64,000 nucleotides of DNA from Streptomyces olivochromogenes. Lineage in GTDB: Bacteria > Actinomycetota > Actinomycetes > Streptomycetales > Streptomycetaceae. The stretch is taken from contig NZ_JADDRL010000011.1 in NCBI RefSeq assembly GCF_021538895.1, positions 62,001-126,000 on the forward strand, given 5' to 3'. How positions within the stretch are numbered: the first letter of the stretch is position 1; the number at the start of each line of letters is the position of its first letter. Positions 36,009 to 46,192 of the stretch are shown one piece after another. Below the pieces are notes generated by a model, which saw nothing but the letters and a program-made list of their open reading frames with translations, searched no databases and had not been told where the DNA came from. The position numbers were made by a program, and so were the translations under genes.

Positions 36009-38552
36009 TCAGGACGTCACCGCGGCCGACAGGTCCGGGCGTTCCGGTCGGCGGCCCGGTGCCAGGTTGAGGCTCAGCACCATGGTGAGGCCGCCGCCCG
36101 GGGTGTCCTCGGCGTTCAGCGTGCCGCCCATCGCCTCGGCGAACCCACGGGCCACCGCGAGGCCGAGGCCGACGCCGGCGCCGCGCGGGGAGTCGCCGTA
36201 GCGCTGGAAGGGCTCGAAGATGCGGTCCTTGGCCTCGTCGGGGACGCCCGGCCCGCGGTCGATCACCCGGACCTCCACCCGCTCGGCGATGGAACTCGCC
36301 CGCACCAGCACGGGCGTGTCCGCGGGGCTGTACTTGACCGCGTTCTCGACGATGTTGGCGACGACCCGCTCCAACAGCCCCTTGTCCACGTGGACCATGG
36401 GCAGGGTCTCGGGGATGTCGAGCTCGACGCTGTCCTCGGGCACCCCGCCCAGCGCCATCGGCACCACCTCGTCGAGGTCGGCCTCGCGGACGATCGGCGT
36501 GACGGTGCCGGTCTGCAGCCGGGACATGTCGAGCAGGTTCCCGACCAGGTGGTCCAGCCGGTCGGCGCCCGCCTCGATCGCCTCCAGCAGTGCGGCCCGG
36601 TCCTCCTCCGACCACTCGACGTCGTCCGAACGCAGCGACGACACCGAGGCCTTGATGCCCGCCAGGGGCGTACGCAGGTCATGGCTGACGGCGGCGAGCA
36701 GCGCCGTGCGGATGCGGTTGCCCTCGGCGAGCTCCTTGGCCTGGTCCGCCTCCTGCCGCAACCGCTGCCGGTCCAGCACGACCGCCGCCTGCGCGGCGAA
36801 GGCCGCCAGCACCCGCCGGTCGGAGGCGGGCAGCACCCGTCCCGACAGCGCGAGCGCCAGGTGGTCGCCCACCGGCATGTCGACGTCCGCGTCCTCGGGC
36901 GTCCGGCACGGCCGGGGCCCGACGCTGCCCGCGCAGGTCCACGGCGCCACGTCGCCGTCCCGCTCCAGGAGGGCGACGGACTCCATCCCGAACGTCTCCC
37001 GGACCCGCTCCAGGAGTTCCTCCAGGCTGGTCTCGCCGCGCAGCACACTGCCGGCGAGGAACGACAGGATCTCCGACTCGGCGCGCAGCCGGGCGGCCTG
37101 GTGGGTGCGCCTGGCCGCGAGGTCCACCACGGAGGCCACGGACACCGCGACCCCGACGAAGATCGCTATGGCGACGATGTTCTTGGGGTCGGCGATCGTG
37201 AGCGTGTGGACGGGCGGGGTGAAGTACCAGTTGAGCAGCAGCGAGCCCACGACCGCCGAGGTGAGCGCCGGGAGGAGGCCACCGACCAGGGCGGCCGCCA
37301 CCGTCAGCGACAGATACAGCAACATGTCGTTGGCCAGGCCCACTTCGGGCGCCGCGCCGGTGAGCAGCAGCGTGAGCAGGACCGGGCCGAGCACGCCGGC
37401 GAGCCAGCCGCCGATGATCCGCGACCGGCCGAGCCGCGCGCCGCGCGCCACGGGCAGGCCCCGCCCCTTGCCCGCCTCGTCGTGCGTGATCAGGTGGACG
37501 TCGAGGTCGGGGCCGGATTCGCGGGCGACGGTGGCGCCGACGCCGGGCCCGAAGGCGTACTGCCAGGTCTTGCGGCGGGAGACACCGAGGACGATCTGGG
37601 TGGCGTTGACGCCGCGCGCGAAGTCGAGGAGGGCGGCGGGTATGTCGTCGCCGACGACGTGGTGATAGGTGCCGCCCAGGTCCTCGACGAGGGTGCGCTG
37701 GACAGCGAGTTCCTTCGGGGAGGCGGAGGTCAGGCCGTCGCTGCGGGCTATGTAGACGGCGAGCACCTCGCCGCCGGCGCCCTTCTCGGCGAGGCGGGCG
37801 GCCCGCCGTATCAGCGTCCGGCCCTCCGGGCCACCCGTCAGGCCCACCACGATCCGCTCGCGCGAACCCCAGATCGCCGAGACGCGGTGCTCACTGCGGT
37901 ACTCGTTGAGGTACTCGTCGACGCGGTCGGCCACCCACAGCAGCGCCAGCTCGCGCAGGGCGGTGAGGTTGCCGGGCCGGAAGTAGTTGGACAGGGCCGC
38001 GTCGACCTTGTCGGGCTTGTAGATGTTGCCGTGGGCCATGCGGCGGCGCAGCGCCTGTGGCGACATGTCGACCAGCTCTATCTGGTCCGCACGGCGTACG
38101 ACCTCGTCCGGGACGGTCTCCTGCTGGCGCACCCCGGTGATCGACTCGACGACGTCACCCAGCGACTCCAGGTGCTGGATGTTGACGGTCGAGATCACGT
38201 CGATCCCGGCCGCCAGCAGCTCCTCCACGTCCTGCCAGCGCTTGGCGTTGCGGGAACCGGGGATGTTCGTGTGCGGCAGCTCGTCGACGAGGGCGACCTG
38301 CGGGCGGCGCGCGAGGACGGCGTCGATGTCCATCTCGGTGAAGACGGCGTCGCGGTATTCCAGTTCCTTGCGCGGGATCATCTCCAGCCCGTGGAGCATC
38401 ACTTCGGTCCGTGGCCGGTTGTGGTGCTCCACGAAGGCCACCACGCAGTCGGTGCCCCGCTCCACTCGGCGGTGCGCCTCGGACAGCATCGCGTAGGTCT
38501 TGCCGACGCCGGGCGCCGCACCGAGGTAGATCCGGAGTCTGCCGCGTGCCAT
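36009..38552 (-). CDS. kdpD: Sensor histidine kinase KdpD
   Basis: This 847-residue K+/turgor sensor has the KdpD N-terminal domain (about 1-210; Walker A GAAPGVGKT at 11-19; DELPHTN), a Usp domain (about 230-365), four DUF4118 membrane helices (about 390-490), a GAF-like linker, then HisKA (AVSHDLRTPLAGIKA) and HATPase domains ending GGGLTMVLSLNLA. It is the last gene of the kdp operon, one base after the kdpE stop. It lowers or raises KdpE phosphorylation with K+ limitation in other bacteria. A second KdpD is encoded at 49510. Confidence 0.96.
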   Translation of the reverse strand: MARGRLRIYLGAAPGVGKTYAMLSEAHRRVERGTDCVVAFVEHHNRPRTEVMLHGLEMIPRKELEYRDAVFTEMDIDAVLARRPQVALVDELPHTNIPGSRNAKRWQDVEELLAAGIDVISTVNIQHLESLGDVVESITGVRQQETVPDEVVRRADQIELVDMSPQALRRRMAHGNIYKPDKVDAALSNYFRPGNLTALRELALLWVADRVDEYLNEYRSEHRVSAIWGSRERIVVGLTGGPEGRTLIRRAARLAEKGAGGEVLAVYIARSDGLTSASPKELAVQRTLVEDLGGTYHHVVGDDIPAALLDFARGVNATQIVLGVSRRKTWQYAFGPGVGATVARESGPDLDVHLITHDEAGKGRGLPVARGARLGRSRIIGGWLAGVLGPVLLTLLLTGAAPEVGLANDMLLYLSLTVAAALVGGLLPALTSAVVGSLLLNWYFTPPVHTLTIADPKNIVAIAIFVGVAVSVASVVDLAARRTHQAARLRAESEILSFLAGSVLRGETSLEELLERVRETFGMESVALLERDGDVAPWTCAGSVGPRPCRTPEDADVDMPVGDHLALALSGRVLPASDRRVLAAFAAQAAVVLDRQRLRQEADQAKELAEGNRIRTALLAAVSHDLRTPLAGIKASVSSLRSDDVEWSEEDRAALLEAIEAGADRLDHLVGNLLDMSRLQTGTVTPIVREADLDEVVPMALGGVPEDSVELDIPETLPMVHVDKGLLERVVANIVENAVKYSPADTPVLVRASSIAERVEVRVIDRGPGVPDEAKDRIFEPFQRYGDSPRGAGVGLGLAVARGFAEAMGGTLNAEDTPGGGLTMVLSLNLAPGRRPERPDLSAAVTS

Positions 38553-38553
38553 G

Positions 38554-39236
38554 TCATCCTTCGAAGCGGTAGCCCATGCCGGGCTCGGTGATCAGATACC
38601 TGGGGTGTGCGGGGTCCGCCTCCAGTTTGCGGCGGAGTTGGGCCATGTAGACCCGCAGGTAGTTGGTCTTGTTGCTCTGCGACACGCCCCAGACCTCGCG
38701 CAGCAGGTGTTTCTGGGTGATGAGCCGGCCCGGGTTGGTGACCAGGATCTCCAGCAGATGCCACTCGGTGGGGGTGAGACGGATGTCGCGTCCGCCCCGC
38801 ACGGCCTTCTTGGCGAGCAGGTCGATCGTGAAGTCGGCCGTCTCCCCAGCGTCGTGCCGGGGGCGACGGGCGCGTCCTCGGTCCGGCGCACGGCGGCCCG
38901 CAGCCGGGCCAGGAGTTCGTCCATGCTGAACGGCTTGGTGATGTAGTCGTCCGCGCCCGCGTCGAGCGCAGCGACCTTCTCGTCGGACGCCTGACGCGCC
39001 GACAGCACCAGGATCGGTACGCGGGTCCAGCCGCGTAGTGCCTTGATGACGTCGACCCCGTCCATGTCGGGGAGCCCGAGCTCGAGCATCACCACGTCCG
39101 GCTGAAGCGCGGCCGCCAGCCGGAGGGCCGTGGCGCCGTCGGGCGCCGCGTCCACTCCGTACTGGCGTGCCTGCATGTTGATCACGAGTGCCCGTACGAG
39201 CTGTGGGTCGTCTTCCACGACCAGCACCCGGGTCAT
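38554..39236 (-). pseudogene. kdpE: Response regulator KdpE with frameshift and Asp-to-Glu at phospho-site
   Basis: Two frames together give an OmpR-type regulator of about 227 residues. The receiver domain (MTRVLVVEDDPQLVRALV to AVRRTEDAPVAPGTTLG) ends in one frame; the wHTH (RGGRDIRLTPTEWHLLEILVTNPG to GMGYRFEG) is in another. The break is at the C4 run 38844-38847 (G4 in the coding strand); one more G would restore the frame. The phospho-acceptor position reads LELGLPDMDG with Glu52, where KdpE normally has Asp. Acidic Asp9/Asp10 and the late Lys (ITKPF) are retained. The ATG overlaps the kdpC stop. Confidence 0.9.
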
Positions 39237-39904
39237 CAGTTGCCCTTGATCAGTTCCTTGAGCGCGATGTTGAGTTCGAGGACGTTCACGCGGGGCTCGC
39301 CCATGAAGCCGAGGGTGCGGCCCTCGGTGTGGTCCTTCACGAGCTTGTCCACCTCGGCCACGGGCAGGCCGTTCTTGTCGGCGATCCGGTGGACCTGGAT
39401 CTGCGCGTACCGCGGGGAGATGTCCGGGTCCAGGCCGGAGCCGGAGGAGGTCACCGCGTCGGCGGGGACGTCCGAGGGCTTGACCGTGTAGCCGGCCACC
39501 GAGTTGTCCTTGATCACCGCGGCCTTGGCGTCCTTGACCCACTCGATCAGGTCGGCGTTGTCACCGGAACGGTTGGTGGCGCCGGACAGGATCAGCTTGT
39601 ACTGGGTGTTGACGGAGTTCGTGCCGAGGCCGTTCTGCGGGCGGCCCTGGAACCACTTCAGGTCGGGCTCCGGGGTCTCCTGGCCCTTCTTCAGCGGCAG
39701 GTTGTAGGCCTGGCCGATGAGCGAGGAGCCGACGACCTTGCCGTCCGCCTTGATCTCGGAGCCGTTCGCCTTGTCGTTGAACAGCCCCTGGGCGATGCCG
39801 GTGACGACCAGCGGGTAGACGACGCCGGTCACCAGGGTGAGCACGAGCAGGGCACGCAGGCCCGCCCAGAGCAACCGGGCCGTGTTGATAGCGGAGTTGT
39901 TCAT
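39236..39904 (-). CDS. kdpC: K+-transporting ATPase subunit C
   Basis: This 222-residue subunit has one N-terminal helix (LLWAGLRALLVLTLVTGVVYPLVVTGIAQ) and an extracytoplasmic domain with FQGRPQ, SGSGLDPDISPRYAQIQVHRIA and NVLELNIAL. It assembles with KdpA and KdpB and aids K+ loading. It lies 5 bases after kdpB and its TGA overlaps the kdpE ATG, showing tight coupling. Confidence 0.97.
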   Translation of the reverse strand: MNNSAINTARLLWAGLRALLVLTLVTGVVYPLVVTGIAQGLFNDKANGSEIKADGKVVGSSLIGQAYNLPLKKGQETPEPDLKWFQGRPQNGLGTNSVNTQYKLILSGATNRSGDNADLIEWVKDAKAAVIKDNSVAGYTVKPSDVPADAVTSSGSGLDPDISPRYAQIQVHRIADKNGLPVAEVDKLVKDHTEGRTLGFMGEPRVNVLELNIALKELIKGN

Positions 39905-39909
39905 GGCGT

Positions 39910-42042
39910 TCAGCCGATCCCGGGGACGATGGAGATGATCATGTCGATGATCTTGATTCCGATGAAGGGGGCGATCAGTCCGCCGATGCCGTAGATCGTG
40001 AGGTTGCGGCGGAGCATCCTGTCGGCGCTCACCGGCCGGTACTGCACGCCCTTCAGGGACAGCGGCACCAGCGCGATGATGATCAGCGCGTTGAAGATGA
40101 CGGCGGACAGGATCGCCGAGTCCGGCGAGGACAGCCCCATGATGTTGAGCTTGTCCAGGCCCGGGTAGACCGCCGCGAACAGCGCCGGGATGATCGCGAA
40201 GTACTTCGCGACGTCGTTGGCGATGGAGAACGTGGTCAGCGCGCCGCGCGTGATCAGGAGCTGCTTGCCGATCTCGACGATCTCGATGAGCTTGGTCGGG
40301 TTGGAGTCGAGGTCGACCATGTTGCCGGCCTCCTTGGCGGCCGACGTACCCGTGTTCATCGCCACACCGACGTCCGCCTGCGCGAGCGCGGGCGCGTCGT
40401 TGGTGCCGTCACCGGTCATCGCGACGAGCTTGCCGCCTGCCTGCTCCCGCTTGATGAGGGCCATCTTGTCCTCGGGAGTGGCCTCCGCGAGGAAGTCGTC
40501 GACGCCCGCCTCCTCGGCGATCGCCTTGGCGGTCAGCGGGTTGTCACCCGTGATCATGACGGTCTTGATGCCCATGCGGCGCAGCTCGTCGAACCGCTCC
40601 CGCATGCCCTCCTTGACGACGTCCTTGAGGTGGATGACGCCCAGGATCCGGGCGCCCTCCTCGTCGTGGATCGCGACGAGCAGCGGGGTACCGCCGGACT
40701 CGGAGATCCGGTCGGCGATCGCGTCCGCGTCGTCGGCGACGGCCCCGCCCTGCTCCTTGACCCAGGCGATGACCGAACCGGCCGCACCCTTGCGGATCTT
40801 CCTGCCGTCCACGTCCACACCCGACATACGGGTCTGGGCGGTGAAGGCGATCCACTCGGCGTGCGCCAGCTCGCCCTGGTGGCGCTCGCGCAGGCCGTAC
40901 TTCTCCTTCGCCAGGACGACGATGGAGCGGCCCTCGGGCGTCTCGTCGGCGAGCGAGGAGAGCTGGGCGGCGTCGGCGACCTCGGCCTCCGTCGTGCCGC
41001 GCACCGGCACGAACTCGGCGGCCTGACGGTTGCCGAGGGTGATGGTGCCGGTCTTGTCGAGCAGCAGCGTGGAGACGTCACCGGCGGCCTCGACCGCGCG
41101 GCCGGACATCGCCAGGACGTTGCGCTGGACCAGACGGTCCATGCCCGCGATACCGATCGCCGAGAGCAGCGCGCCGATCGTGGTCGGGATCAGACAGACC
41201 AGCAGGGCCACCAGCACGACCATCGTCAGGTGGGTGCCCGCGTAGTCGGCGAACGGCGGCAGCGTGGCGCAGGCCAGCAGGAAGACGATCGTCAGCGACG
41301 CGAGCAGGATGTTCAGCGCGATCTCGTTCGGCGTCTTCTGCCGGGCCGCGCCCTCGACGAGGTTGATCATCCGGTCGATGAACGTCTCGCCCGGCTTCGT
41401 CGTGATCTTGATGACGATGCGGTCGGAGAGGACCTTCGTACCGCCGGTGACGGCCGAGCGGTCGCCGCCGGACTCGCGGATGACCGGGGCCGACTCGCCG
41501 GTGATCGCCGACTCGTCGACCGAGGCGACACCCTCGATGACGTCACCGTCGCCGGGGATGATGTCGCCCGCCTCGCAGACGACCAGGTCACCGATCTTCA
41601 GGTCGGTGCCGGGCACCTGCTCCTCGCGGTCGCCGACCAGACGCCGGGCCACCGTGTCCGTCTTGGCCTTGCGCAGGGTGTCGGCCTGCGCCTTGCCGCG
41701 GCCCTCGGCGACGGCCTCCGCCAGGTTGGCGAAGATCACGGTCAGCCACAGCCAGGCACTGATCGCCCAGCCGAACCAGTCGCCCGGGTCCTTGAAGGAG
41801 AAGACCGTGGTCAGCACCGACCCGATCCACACCACGAACATCACGGGGGACTTGATCATCACCCGCGGGTCGAGCTTGCGGACGGCGTCCGGCAGCGACT
41901 TGAGCAGCTGCTTGGGGTCGAAGAGGCCCGCGCCGACACGTCCCTCGGCGGGCTTGTGACCGGTGGGCACGTCGCTGTGCGGCGCCCGGGTCGGGGTGGC
42001 TGTGGACATCGAGTCCTCTTGCTTCTCTGTGCGAGTGGTCAT
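39910..42042 (-). CDS. kdpB: K+-transporting ATPase subunit B (P-type ATPase)
   Basis: This 710-residue P-type ATPase energises K+ uptake. It shows the TGES loop, phosphorylation motif DKTGT with Asp329, the nucleotide-binding domain (about 340-560), [16 protein letters not shown] hinge and C-terminal helices. The extended N-terminus (residues 1-60) is usual in actinobacteria. ATG at 42042 overlaps the kdpA stop (ATGA). All catalytic motifs are intact. Confidence 0.98.
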   Translation of the reverse strand: MTTRTEKQEDSMSTATPTRAPHSDVPTGHKPAEGRVGAGLFDPKQLLKSLPDAVRKLDPRVMIKSPVMFVVWIGSVLTTVFSFKDPGDWFGWAISAWLWLTVIFANLAEAVAEGRGKAQADTLRKAKTDTVARRLVGDREEQVPGTDLKIGDLVVCEAGDIIPGDGDVIEGVASVDESAITGESAPVIRESGGDRSAVTGGTKVLSDRIVIKITTKPGETFIDRMINLVEGAARQKTPNEIALNILLASLTIVFLLACATLPPFADYAGTHLTMVVLVALLVCLIPTTIGALLSAIGIAGMDRLVQRNVLAMSGRAVEAAGDVSTLLLDKTGTITLGNRQAAEFVPVRGTTEAEVADAAQLSSLADETPEGRSIVVLAKEKYGLRERHQGELAHAEWIAFTAQTRMSGVDVDGRKIRKGAAGSVIAWVKEQGGAVADDADAIADRISESGGTPLLVAIHDEEGARILGVIHLKDVVKEGMRERFDELRRMGIKTVMITGDNPLTAKAIAEEAGVDDFLAEATPEDKMALIKREQAGGKLVAMTGDGTNDAPALAQADVGVAMNTGTSAAKEAGNMVDLDSNPTKLIEIVEIGKQLLITRGALTTFSIANDVAKYFAIIPALFAAVYPGLDKLNIMGLSSPDSAILSAVIFNALIIIALVPLSLKGVQYRPVSADRMLRRNLTIYGIGGLIAPFIGIKIIDMIISIVPGIG

Positions 42043-43748
42043 GACGCCAGCCCCTCGGCCAGCGGACCCAGCGCGAGGGCCGGGAAGTAGGTCAGACCGG
42101 TGATGATCAGGATCGCGCCCACCAGCAGACCGGTGAACAGCGGCTTCTCGGTGCGCAGGGTGCCCGCGGTGACCGGGACCGGCTTCTGCTCGGCGAGCGA
42201 GCCGGCCAGCGCCAGCACGAACACCATCGGCAGGAAGCGGCCGAGCAGCATGGCCAGGCCCAGGGTGCTGTTGAACCACTGGGTGTCCGCGTTCAGGCCG
42301 GCGAAGGCCGAGCCGTTGTTGTTGGCGGCGGACGTGTAGGCGTACAGGATCTCGCCGAACCCGTGCGCCCCGCTGTTGGTCATCGAGTTCGCCGGCGTCG
42401 GCAGGGCCATCGCGAACGCGGTGAAGATGAGCACCAGCGCCGGCGTGATCAGGATGTAGCAGGCCGCCAGCTTGATCTCACGGGTACCGATCTTCTTGCC
42501 CAGGTACTCCGGCGTACGGCCGACCATCAGACCGGCGATGAACACCGCGATGATCGCCATGATCAGGATGCCGTAGAGACCGGAGCCGGTACCACCGGGC
42601 GCGATCTCGCCCAGCATCATGCTGAGCATGGTGATGCCGCCGCCGAGCCCGGTGAACGAGGAGTGGAAGGAGTCCACCGCGCCGGTCGAGGTGAGCGTGG
42701 TCGCCACCGCGAAGATCGACGAGCCGCCGACCCCGAAGCGGGTCTCCTTGCCCTCCATCGCGCCGCCGGCGATCTGGAACGCCGGGCCGTGGTGGGCGAA
42801 CTCGGTCCACATCATCAGGGCCGTGAAGCCGAGCCAGATCGTGGCCATGGTCGCGAGGATCGCGTAGCCCTGCTTGACCGAGCCGACCAGGATGCCGAAG
42901 GTGCGGGTCAGCGCGAACGGGATCACCAACAGCAGGAAGATCTCGAAGAGGTTCGTGAACGGGGTGGGGTTCTCGAACGGGTGGGCACTGTTGGCGTTGA
43001 AGTAACCGCCGCCGTTGGTGCCCAGCTCCTTGATGGCCTCCTGAGAGGCGACCGCGCCGCCGTTCCACTGCTGCGAGCCGCCCATGCTGTGCCCATTGAA
43101 GAACTGACCGACCTCGTGGATGCCGGAGAAGTTCTGGATCGCGCCGCAGGCGACCAGGACGACCGCGGCGATCACGGCGCCCGGCACCAGGATGCGGATC
43201 GTGCCGCGCACCAGGTCCGACCAGAAGTTGCCGAGCTCACCGGTGCGCGAGCGCGCGAAGCCGCGCACCAGCGCCACCGCGACGGCGATGCCGACAGCCG
43301 CGGAGACGAAGTTCTGGACGGCCAGACCGGCGGTCTGCACGACGTGGCCCATGGCCTGCTCGCCGTAGTAGGACTGCCAGTTCGTGTTGGTCACGAAGGA
43401 CGCGGCGGTGTTGAACGCCTGGTCCGGGTCGATGGCCTTGAAGCCGAGCGAGCCGGGCAGAGAGCCCTGGATCCGCTGCAGCAGGTAGAGGAAGAGGACG
43501 CCGACGGCGGAGAAGGCGAGGACGCCGCGCAGATAGGCGGGCCAGCGCATCTCGGTGTCGGGGTTGGCACCGATGCCCTTGTAGATCCACTTCTCGACGC
43601 GCCAGTGCTTGTCGGAGGTGTAGACCTTGGCCATGTAGTTGCCGAGGGGGATGTAGCAGAGCGCCAGGGCGCCTATGAGGGCGAGCAGCTGGAGCACGCC
43701 TGCGAGTACGGGACCCATGTCGCCCGCTGCGGTAGCAGCTGATGTCAC
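42039..43748 (-). CDS. kdpA: K+-transporting ATPase subunit A
   Basis: This 569-residue channel-like subunit binds and translocates K+ through four selectivity-loop repeats, among them [48 protein letters not shown] and [14 protein letters not shown]. The GTG at 43748 is taken as start; Met11 (MGPVLAG) is an alternative closer to the usual length of about 557. It is two bases after the kdpF stop. Confidence 0.97.
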   Translation of the reverse strand: MTSAATAAGDMGPVLAGVLQLLALIGALALCYIPLGNYMAKVYTSDKHWRVEKWIYKGIGANPDTEMRWPAYLRGVLAFSAVGVLFLYLLQRIQGSLPGSLGFKAIDPDQAFNTAASFVTNTNWQSYYGEQAMGHVVQTAGLAVQNFVSAAVGIAVAVALVRGFARSRTGELGNFWSDLVRGTIRILVPGAVIAAVVLVACGAIQNFSGIHEVGQFFNGHSMGGSQQWNGGAVASQEAIKELGTNGGGYFNANSAHPFENPTPFTNLFEIFLLLVIPFALTRTFGILVGSVKQGYAILATMATIWLGFTALMMWTEFAHHGPAFQIAGGAMEGKETRFGVGGSSIFAVATTLTSTGAVDSFHSSFTGLGGGITMLSMMLGEIAPGGTGSGLYGILIMAIIAVFIAGLMVGRTPEYLGKKIGTREIKLAACYILITPALVLIFTAFAMALPTPANSMTNSGAHGFGEILYAYTSAANNNGSAFAGLNADTQWFNSTLGLAMLLGRFLPMVFVLALAGSLAEQKPVPVTAGTLRTEKPLFTGLLVGAILIITGLTYFPALALGPLAEGLAS

Positions 43749-43750
43749 GG

Positions 43751-43840
43751 TCAGAACCTCTCCGGGAAGATCAGGGCGAGGACGAGATAGCCCAGCAGGG
43801 CGACGGCCACGACGAGGCCGACGATGTTCTCGGCGGTCAC
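43751..43840 (-). CDS. kdpF: K+-transporting ATPase small subunit F
   Basis: This 29-residue single-helix peptide begins [20 protein letters not shown] and ends LIFPERF. Length and pattern fit KdpF, which stabilises the KdpABC complex. GTG at 43840 overlaps the stop of the preceding 27-residue ORF (GTGA), so translation is coupled. Confidence 0.9.
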   Translation of the reverse strand: MTAENIVGLVVAVALLGYLVLALIFPERF

Positions 43841-43920
43841 AGCTTCGTCACCCCCTTGGCGACGAGGGCCACCAGCGCGAAGACCGCGAGCGTGGTGACG
43901 ACGAAGGCCAGATCGGCCAT
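43837..43920 (-). CDS. 27-residue membrane peptide at head of kdp operon
   Basis: The ORF starts at ATG 43920 with AGGAG six bases upstream and encodes [20 protein letters not shown] followed by AKGVTKL. It is one hydrophobic helix with a basic C-terminal end. It overlaps kdpF by four bases (GTGA) and its ribosome site is the only strong one at the start of the operon. It may be an additional small subunit or a KdpF-like regulator of KdpABC. I know no name for it. Confidence 0.75.
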   Translation of the reverse strand: MADLAFVVTTLAVFALVALVAKGVTKL

Positions 43921-44007
43921 CGTGAACTCCTGGGATGAGGTGCGGATGAGGACGGGGAAGTCCGGACGCTTAGAGGAAACCGCCTGACCGGCTGGATTCG
44001 AGCGCCG

Positions 44008-44056
44008 TTGACGGGTCCCTTACGGCGGCCGATACGGCTTTGACGGGACCCATACG
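44008..44056 (+). promoter_or_regulatory. YTGACG-type array (11-21-11) upstream of kdp operon
   Basis: Half-sites TTGACG (44008), CTTACG (44019), TTGACG (44040) and CATACG (44051) are spaced 11, 21 and 11 bp. Seen as larger units, TTGACGGGTCCCTTACGG (44008-44025) and TTGACGGGACCCATACGG (44040-44057) match at 16 of 18 positions and are 32 bp apart. They lie 88-137 bases upstream of the first kdp ORF, a plausible KdpE activation site. Confidence 0.8.
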
Positions 44057-44074
44057 GAGACCGTGACCGGCGCC

Positions 44075-45916
44075 TCAGAACAGCCGGAACCGGAGTCGGC
44101 AGATCTCCGCGTCGGTCTCCCGCCGCACCGCGTGGGCGACGACGGCACCCCGCTGGTTCTGCAGCAGCCGCTGCCACAGCCGCTCCGGCTCGGTCTCCGG
44201 GATCAGCACCGTGACCTGGGTGGCCGGCTCCGTCGCCGCGACCTCACGGACGTACGCGGCGATGGGGCGCCCCAGGCTGCGGCGCTCGCACGCCAGCCGG
44301 ACCAGCGGCACGCCGGGGTTCCACTCGGCCCAGGCGCGCTCCAGTGCGTGCAGCTGGGCCCGGTCTTCAGGGTCGGGGTGGCAGACGGTGACGGCGCGGA
44401 CCTCGTCGCCCAGGGAGCTGGCTGCGCTCAGGGCCTCGGAGGTGAGGCGGGACAGGGACGAGACGGGCACGATCACGACCGAGCGCTCGCGGTGCGGGAC
44501 GTCGGGGATCCTGCCCAGGCCCAGGCGCTGTCCGATGCGTGCGTAGGCCCGGTGGACGGCGACGAAGGCCGCCACCAGCAGCGGCAGCGCGACCACGATC
44601 AGCCAGGCGCCCGCGGTGAACTTGCTCGCCGTGACGACGACGGTCGAAACGCCGGTCAGAACGGCGCCGAAGCCGTTGAGCAGCGCCTTTCCGCGCCAAC
44701 CGGAGGTACGTTCCAGGCGCCAGTGCCGGACCATGCCGACCTGGGCGATGGTGAAGCCGACGAACACGCCGATGGCGAAGAGCGGCACGAGGGTGTTGGT
44801 GTCGCCGCCGGAGAAGACGAGCAGCGCGGCGGAGACCGCGGCAAGGGCCAGCACACCGTGCCGGTGGACCTGGCGGTCGGCCTTCAGGGCGAAGACGTGC
44901 GGCGCGGAGTTGTCCCGGGCGAGCAGCTTCAGCAGGACCGGGAGGCCGCCGAAGGAGGTGTTCGCGGACAGCGCCAGCAGGATCATGGTGGCGAACTGGA
45001 TCACGTAGAAGGCCCAGTTGTGGCCGAGCGAGGCGTCCGCGAGCTGGGCGAGGACGGTGACGCCCGCGACCGGCTGGAGGTGGAAGCGGGAGATCAGCAC
45101 CGACAGGCCGACGAGCATCGCGCCGAGCACGGCGCCGAGGGCGACCTCCGCGCGCTGGGCGCGCCTGGCCCGCGGCACCCGGAAGGAGGGGACGGCGTTG
45201 GCGATGGCCTCGACCCCGGTCAGGGCGCTGCATCCGGAGGCGAAGGCCTTCAGCAGGAGCAGCGCGCCGACGGTGGTGGCGTTGTCCGCGACGACCGAGG
45301 CGTGTCCGGCCGCGGTGGCGGTGCTCGCCGGCGCGGACCGGAACAGGCCCACGACGATCAGCACGAAGATGGAGCCGACGAAGACGACGGTCGGCACGAT
45401 GAATGCCCTGGCCGACTCGACTATGCCGCGCAGGTTGACCGCCGTGATCAGGACGAGGACCGCCAGGCACAGCCACAGGCGGTCGTCGTACAGGGCCGGG
45501 AAGGCGGAGGTCAGCGCGGCCACGCCGGCCGTGACGGCGACGGCGACATTGAGGACGTAGTCCAGGACCAGGGAGGCGGCCGCCACCAGACTGGTCCGCG
45601 CACCCAGGTGGGTCCTGGCGACCGCGTAGGAGCCGCCGCCGTCCGGGAAGGCCGCGATCACCTGGCGGTAGGAGGCGACCAGCACCGCGAGCAGGGCGGC
45701 GATCGCCAGGGTGACGGGGAGCGTGAAGCCCAGGCCGTGGGCGCCCGCCGCCGCCAGGACGAGCACGATGGCCTCGGGGCCGTACGCCACCGAGGCCATC
45801 GCGTCCAGGGACAGGGCGGCGAGGCCGGTGACGGCGGTCAGACGGTGCCGCTCGCCGGTATCGGGCGGCTCCTCGCCGGAGGGGACGGCGCCCGGTTCGA
45901 CGGTGAGTTGGGACAT
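44075..45916 (-). CDS. APC-superfamily permease, KimA-like potassium/cation transporter
   Basis: This 613-residue permease has about 12 helices and a C-terminal soluble domain. Key words parallel the permease at 31205: SLDAMASVAYGPEAIVLVLAAAG, AAFPDGGGSYAVARTHLG and ASGCSALTGVEAIANAVPSF. The C-terminal part has a Usp-like pattern (SVVIVPVSSLSRLTSEALSAASSLGDEVRAVTV). ATG at 45916 follows AAGGAG. It lies directly upstream of the kdp operon, same strand, and is divergent from the small membrane protein at 46193. Its promoter region holds arrays on both strands. Confidence 0.85.
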   Translation of the reverse strand: MSQLTVEPGAVPSGEEPPDTGERHRLTAVTGLAALSLDAMASVAYGPEAIVLVLAAAGAHGLGFTLPVTLAIAALLAVLVASYRQVIAAFPDGGGSYAVARTHLGARTSLVAAASLVLDYVLNVAVAVTAGVAALTSAFPALYDDRLWLCLAVLVLITAVNLRGIVESARAFIVPTVVFVGSIFVLIVVGLFRSAPASTATAAGHASVVADNATTVGALLLLKAFASGCSALTGVEAIANAVPSFRVPRARRAQRAEVALGAVLGAMLVGLSVLISRFHLQPVAGVTVLAQLADASLGHNWAFYVIQFATMILLALSANTSFGGLPVLLKLLARDNSAPHVFALKADRQVHRHGVLALAAVSAALLVFSGGDTNTLVPLFAIGVFVGFTIAQVGMVRHWRLERTSGWRGKALLNGFGAVLTGVSTVVVTASKFTAGAWLIVVALPLLVAAFVAVHRAYARIGQRLGLGRIPDVPHRERSVVIVPVSSLSRLTSEALSAASSLGDEVRAVTVCHPDPEDRAQLHALERAWAEWNPGVPLVRLACERRSLGRPIAAYVREVAATEPATQVTVLIPETEPERLWQRLLQNQRGAVVAHAVRRETDAEICRLRFRLF

Positions 45917-46013
45917 GAGCGGCTGCTCCTTAGTACGGGACGAACGGCCGCGCGCCGAGGACCGCGCGCGGTGCACCAAGGTTCTGTCCCGTTCCGGCCG
46001 GCCCCCGCGGCTC

Positions 46014-46140
46014 CTTGCGCGTTCTTCGCGCCGAACCCGATGACCTTGACGTGTCCTTGACGGGTGTGTGACGCGGGCAACGGCCCGTCTTCGCTCCGGT
46101 CGCGTCAAGAACGGAGGCGGGCTCGTCAGAGTCCCGTCAA
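46014..46140. promoter_or_regulatory. Double-stranded YTGACG arrays between permease and small membrane gene
   Basis: Plus strand: TTGACG (46046), TTGACG (46057) and GTGACG (46068) at 11-bp steps, with weaker CTTGCG (46014) and TTCGCG (46025) that complete 11-21-11. Minus strand: TTGACG (46140-46135), CTGACG (46129-46124) and TTGACG (46108-46103), spaced 11 and 21, with a poor fourth site. The region separates the permease at 45916 (minus) from the gene at 46193 (plus), one array facing each. Confidence 0.75.
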
Positions 46141-46192
46141 TGCGCGGCGCAGCCGTGCCGTCCCGGCTGCCGGGGTCTCTACGCTCGCCCGC

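Noticed and set aside
46064..46192. Upstream extension of the small membrane protein
   Set aside because: The added codons are Arg-rich and cross the operator arrays; the paralogue starts at the equivalent of 46193.
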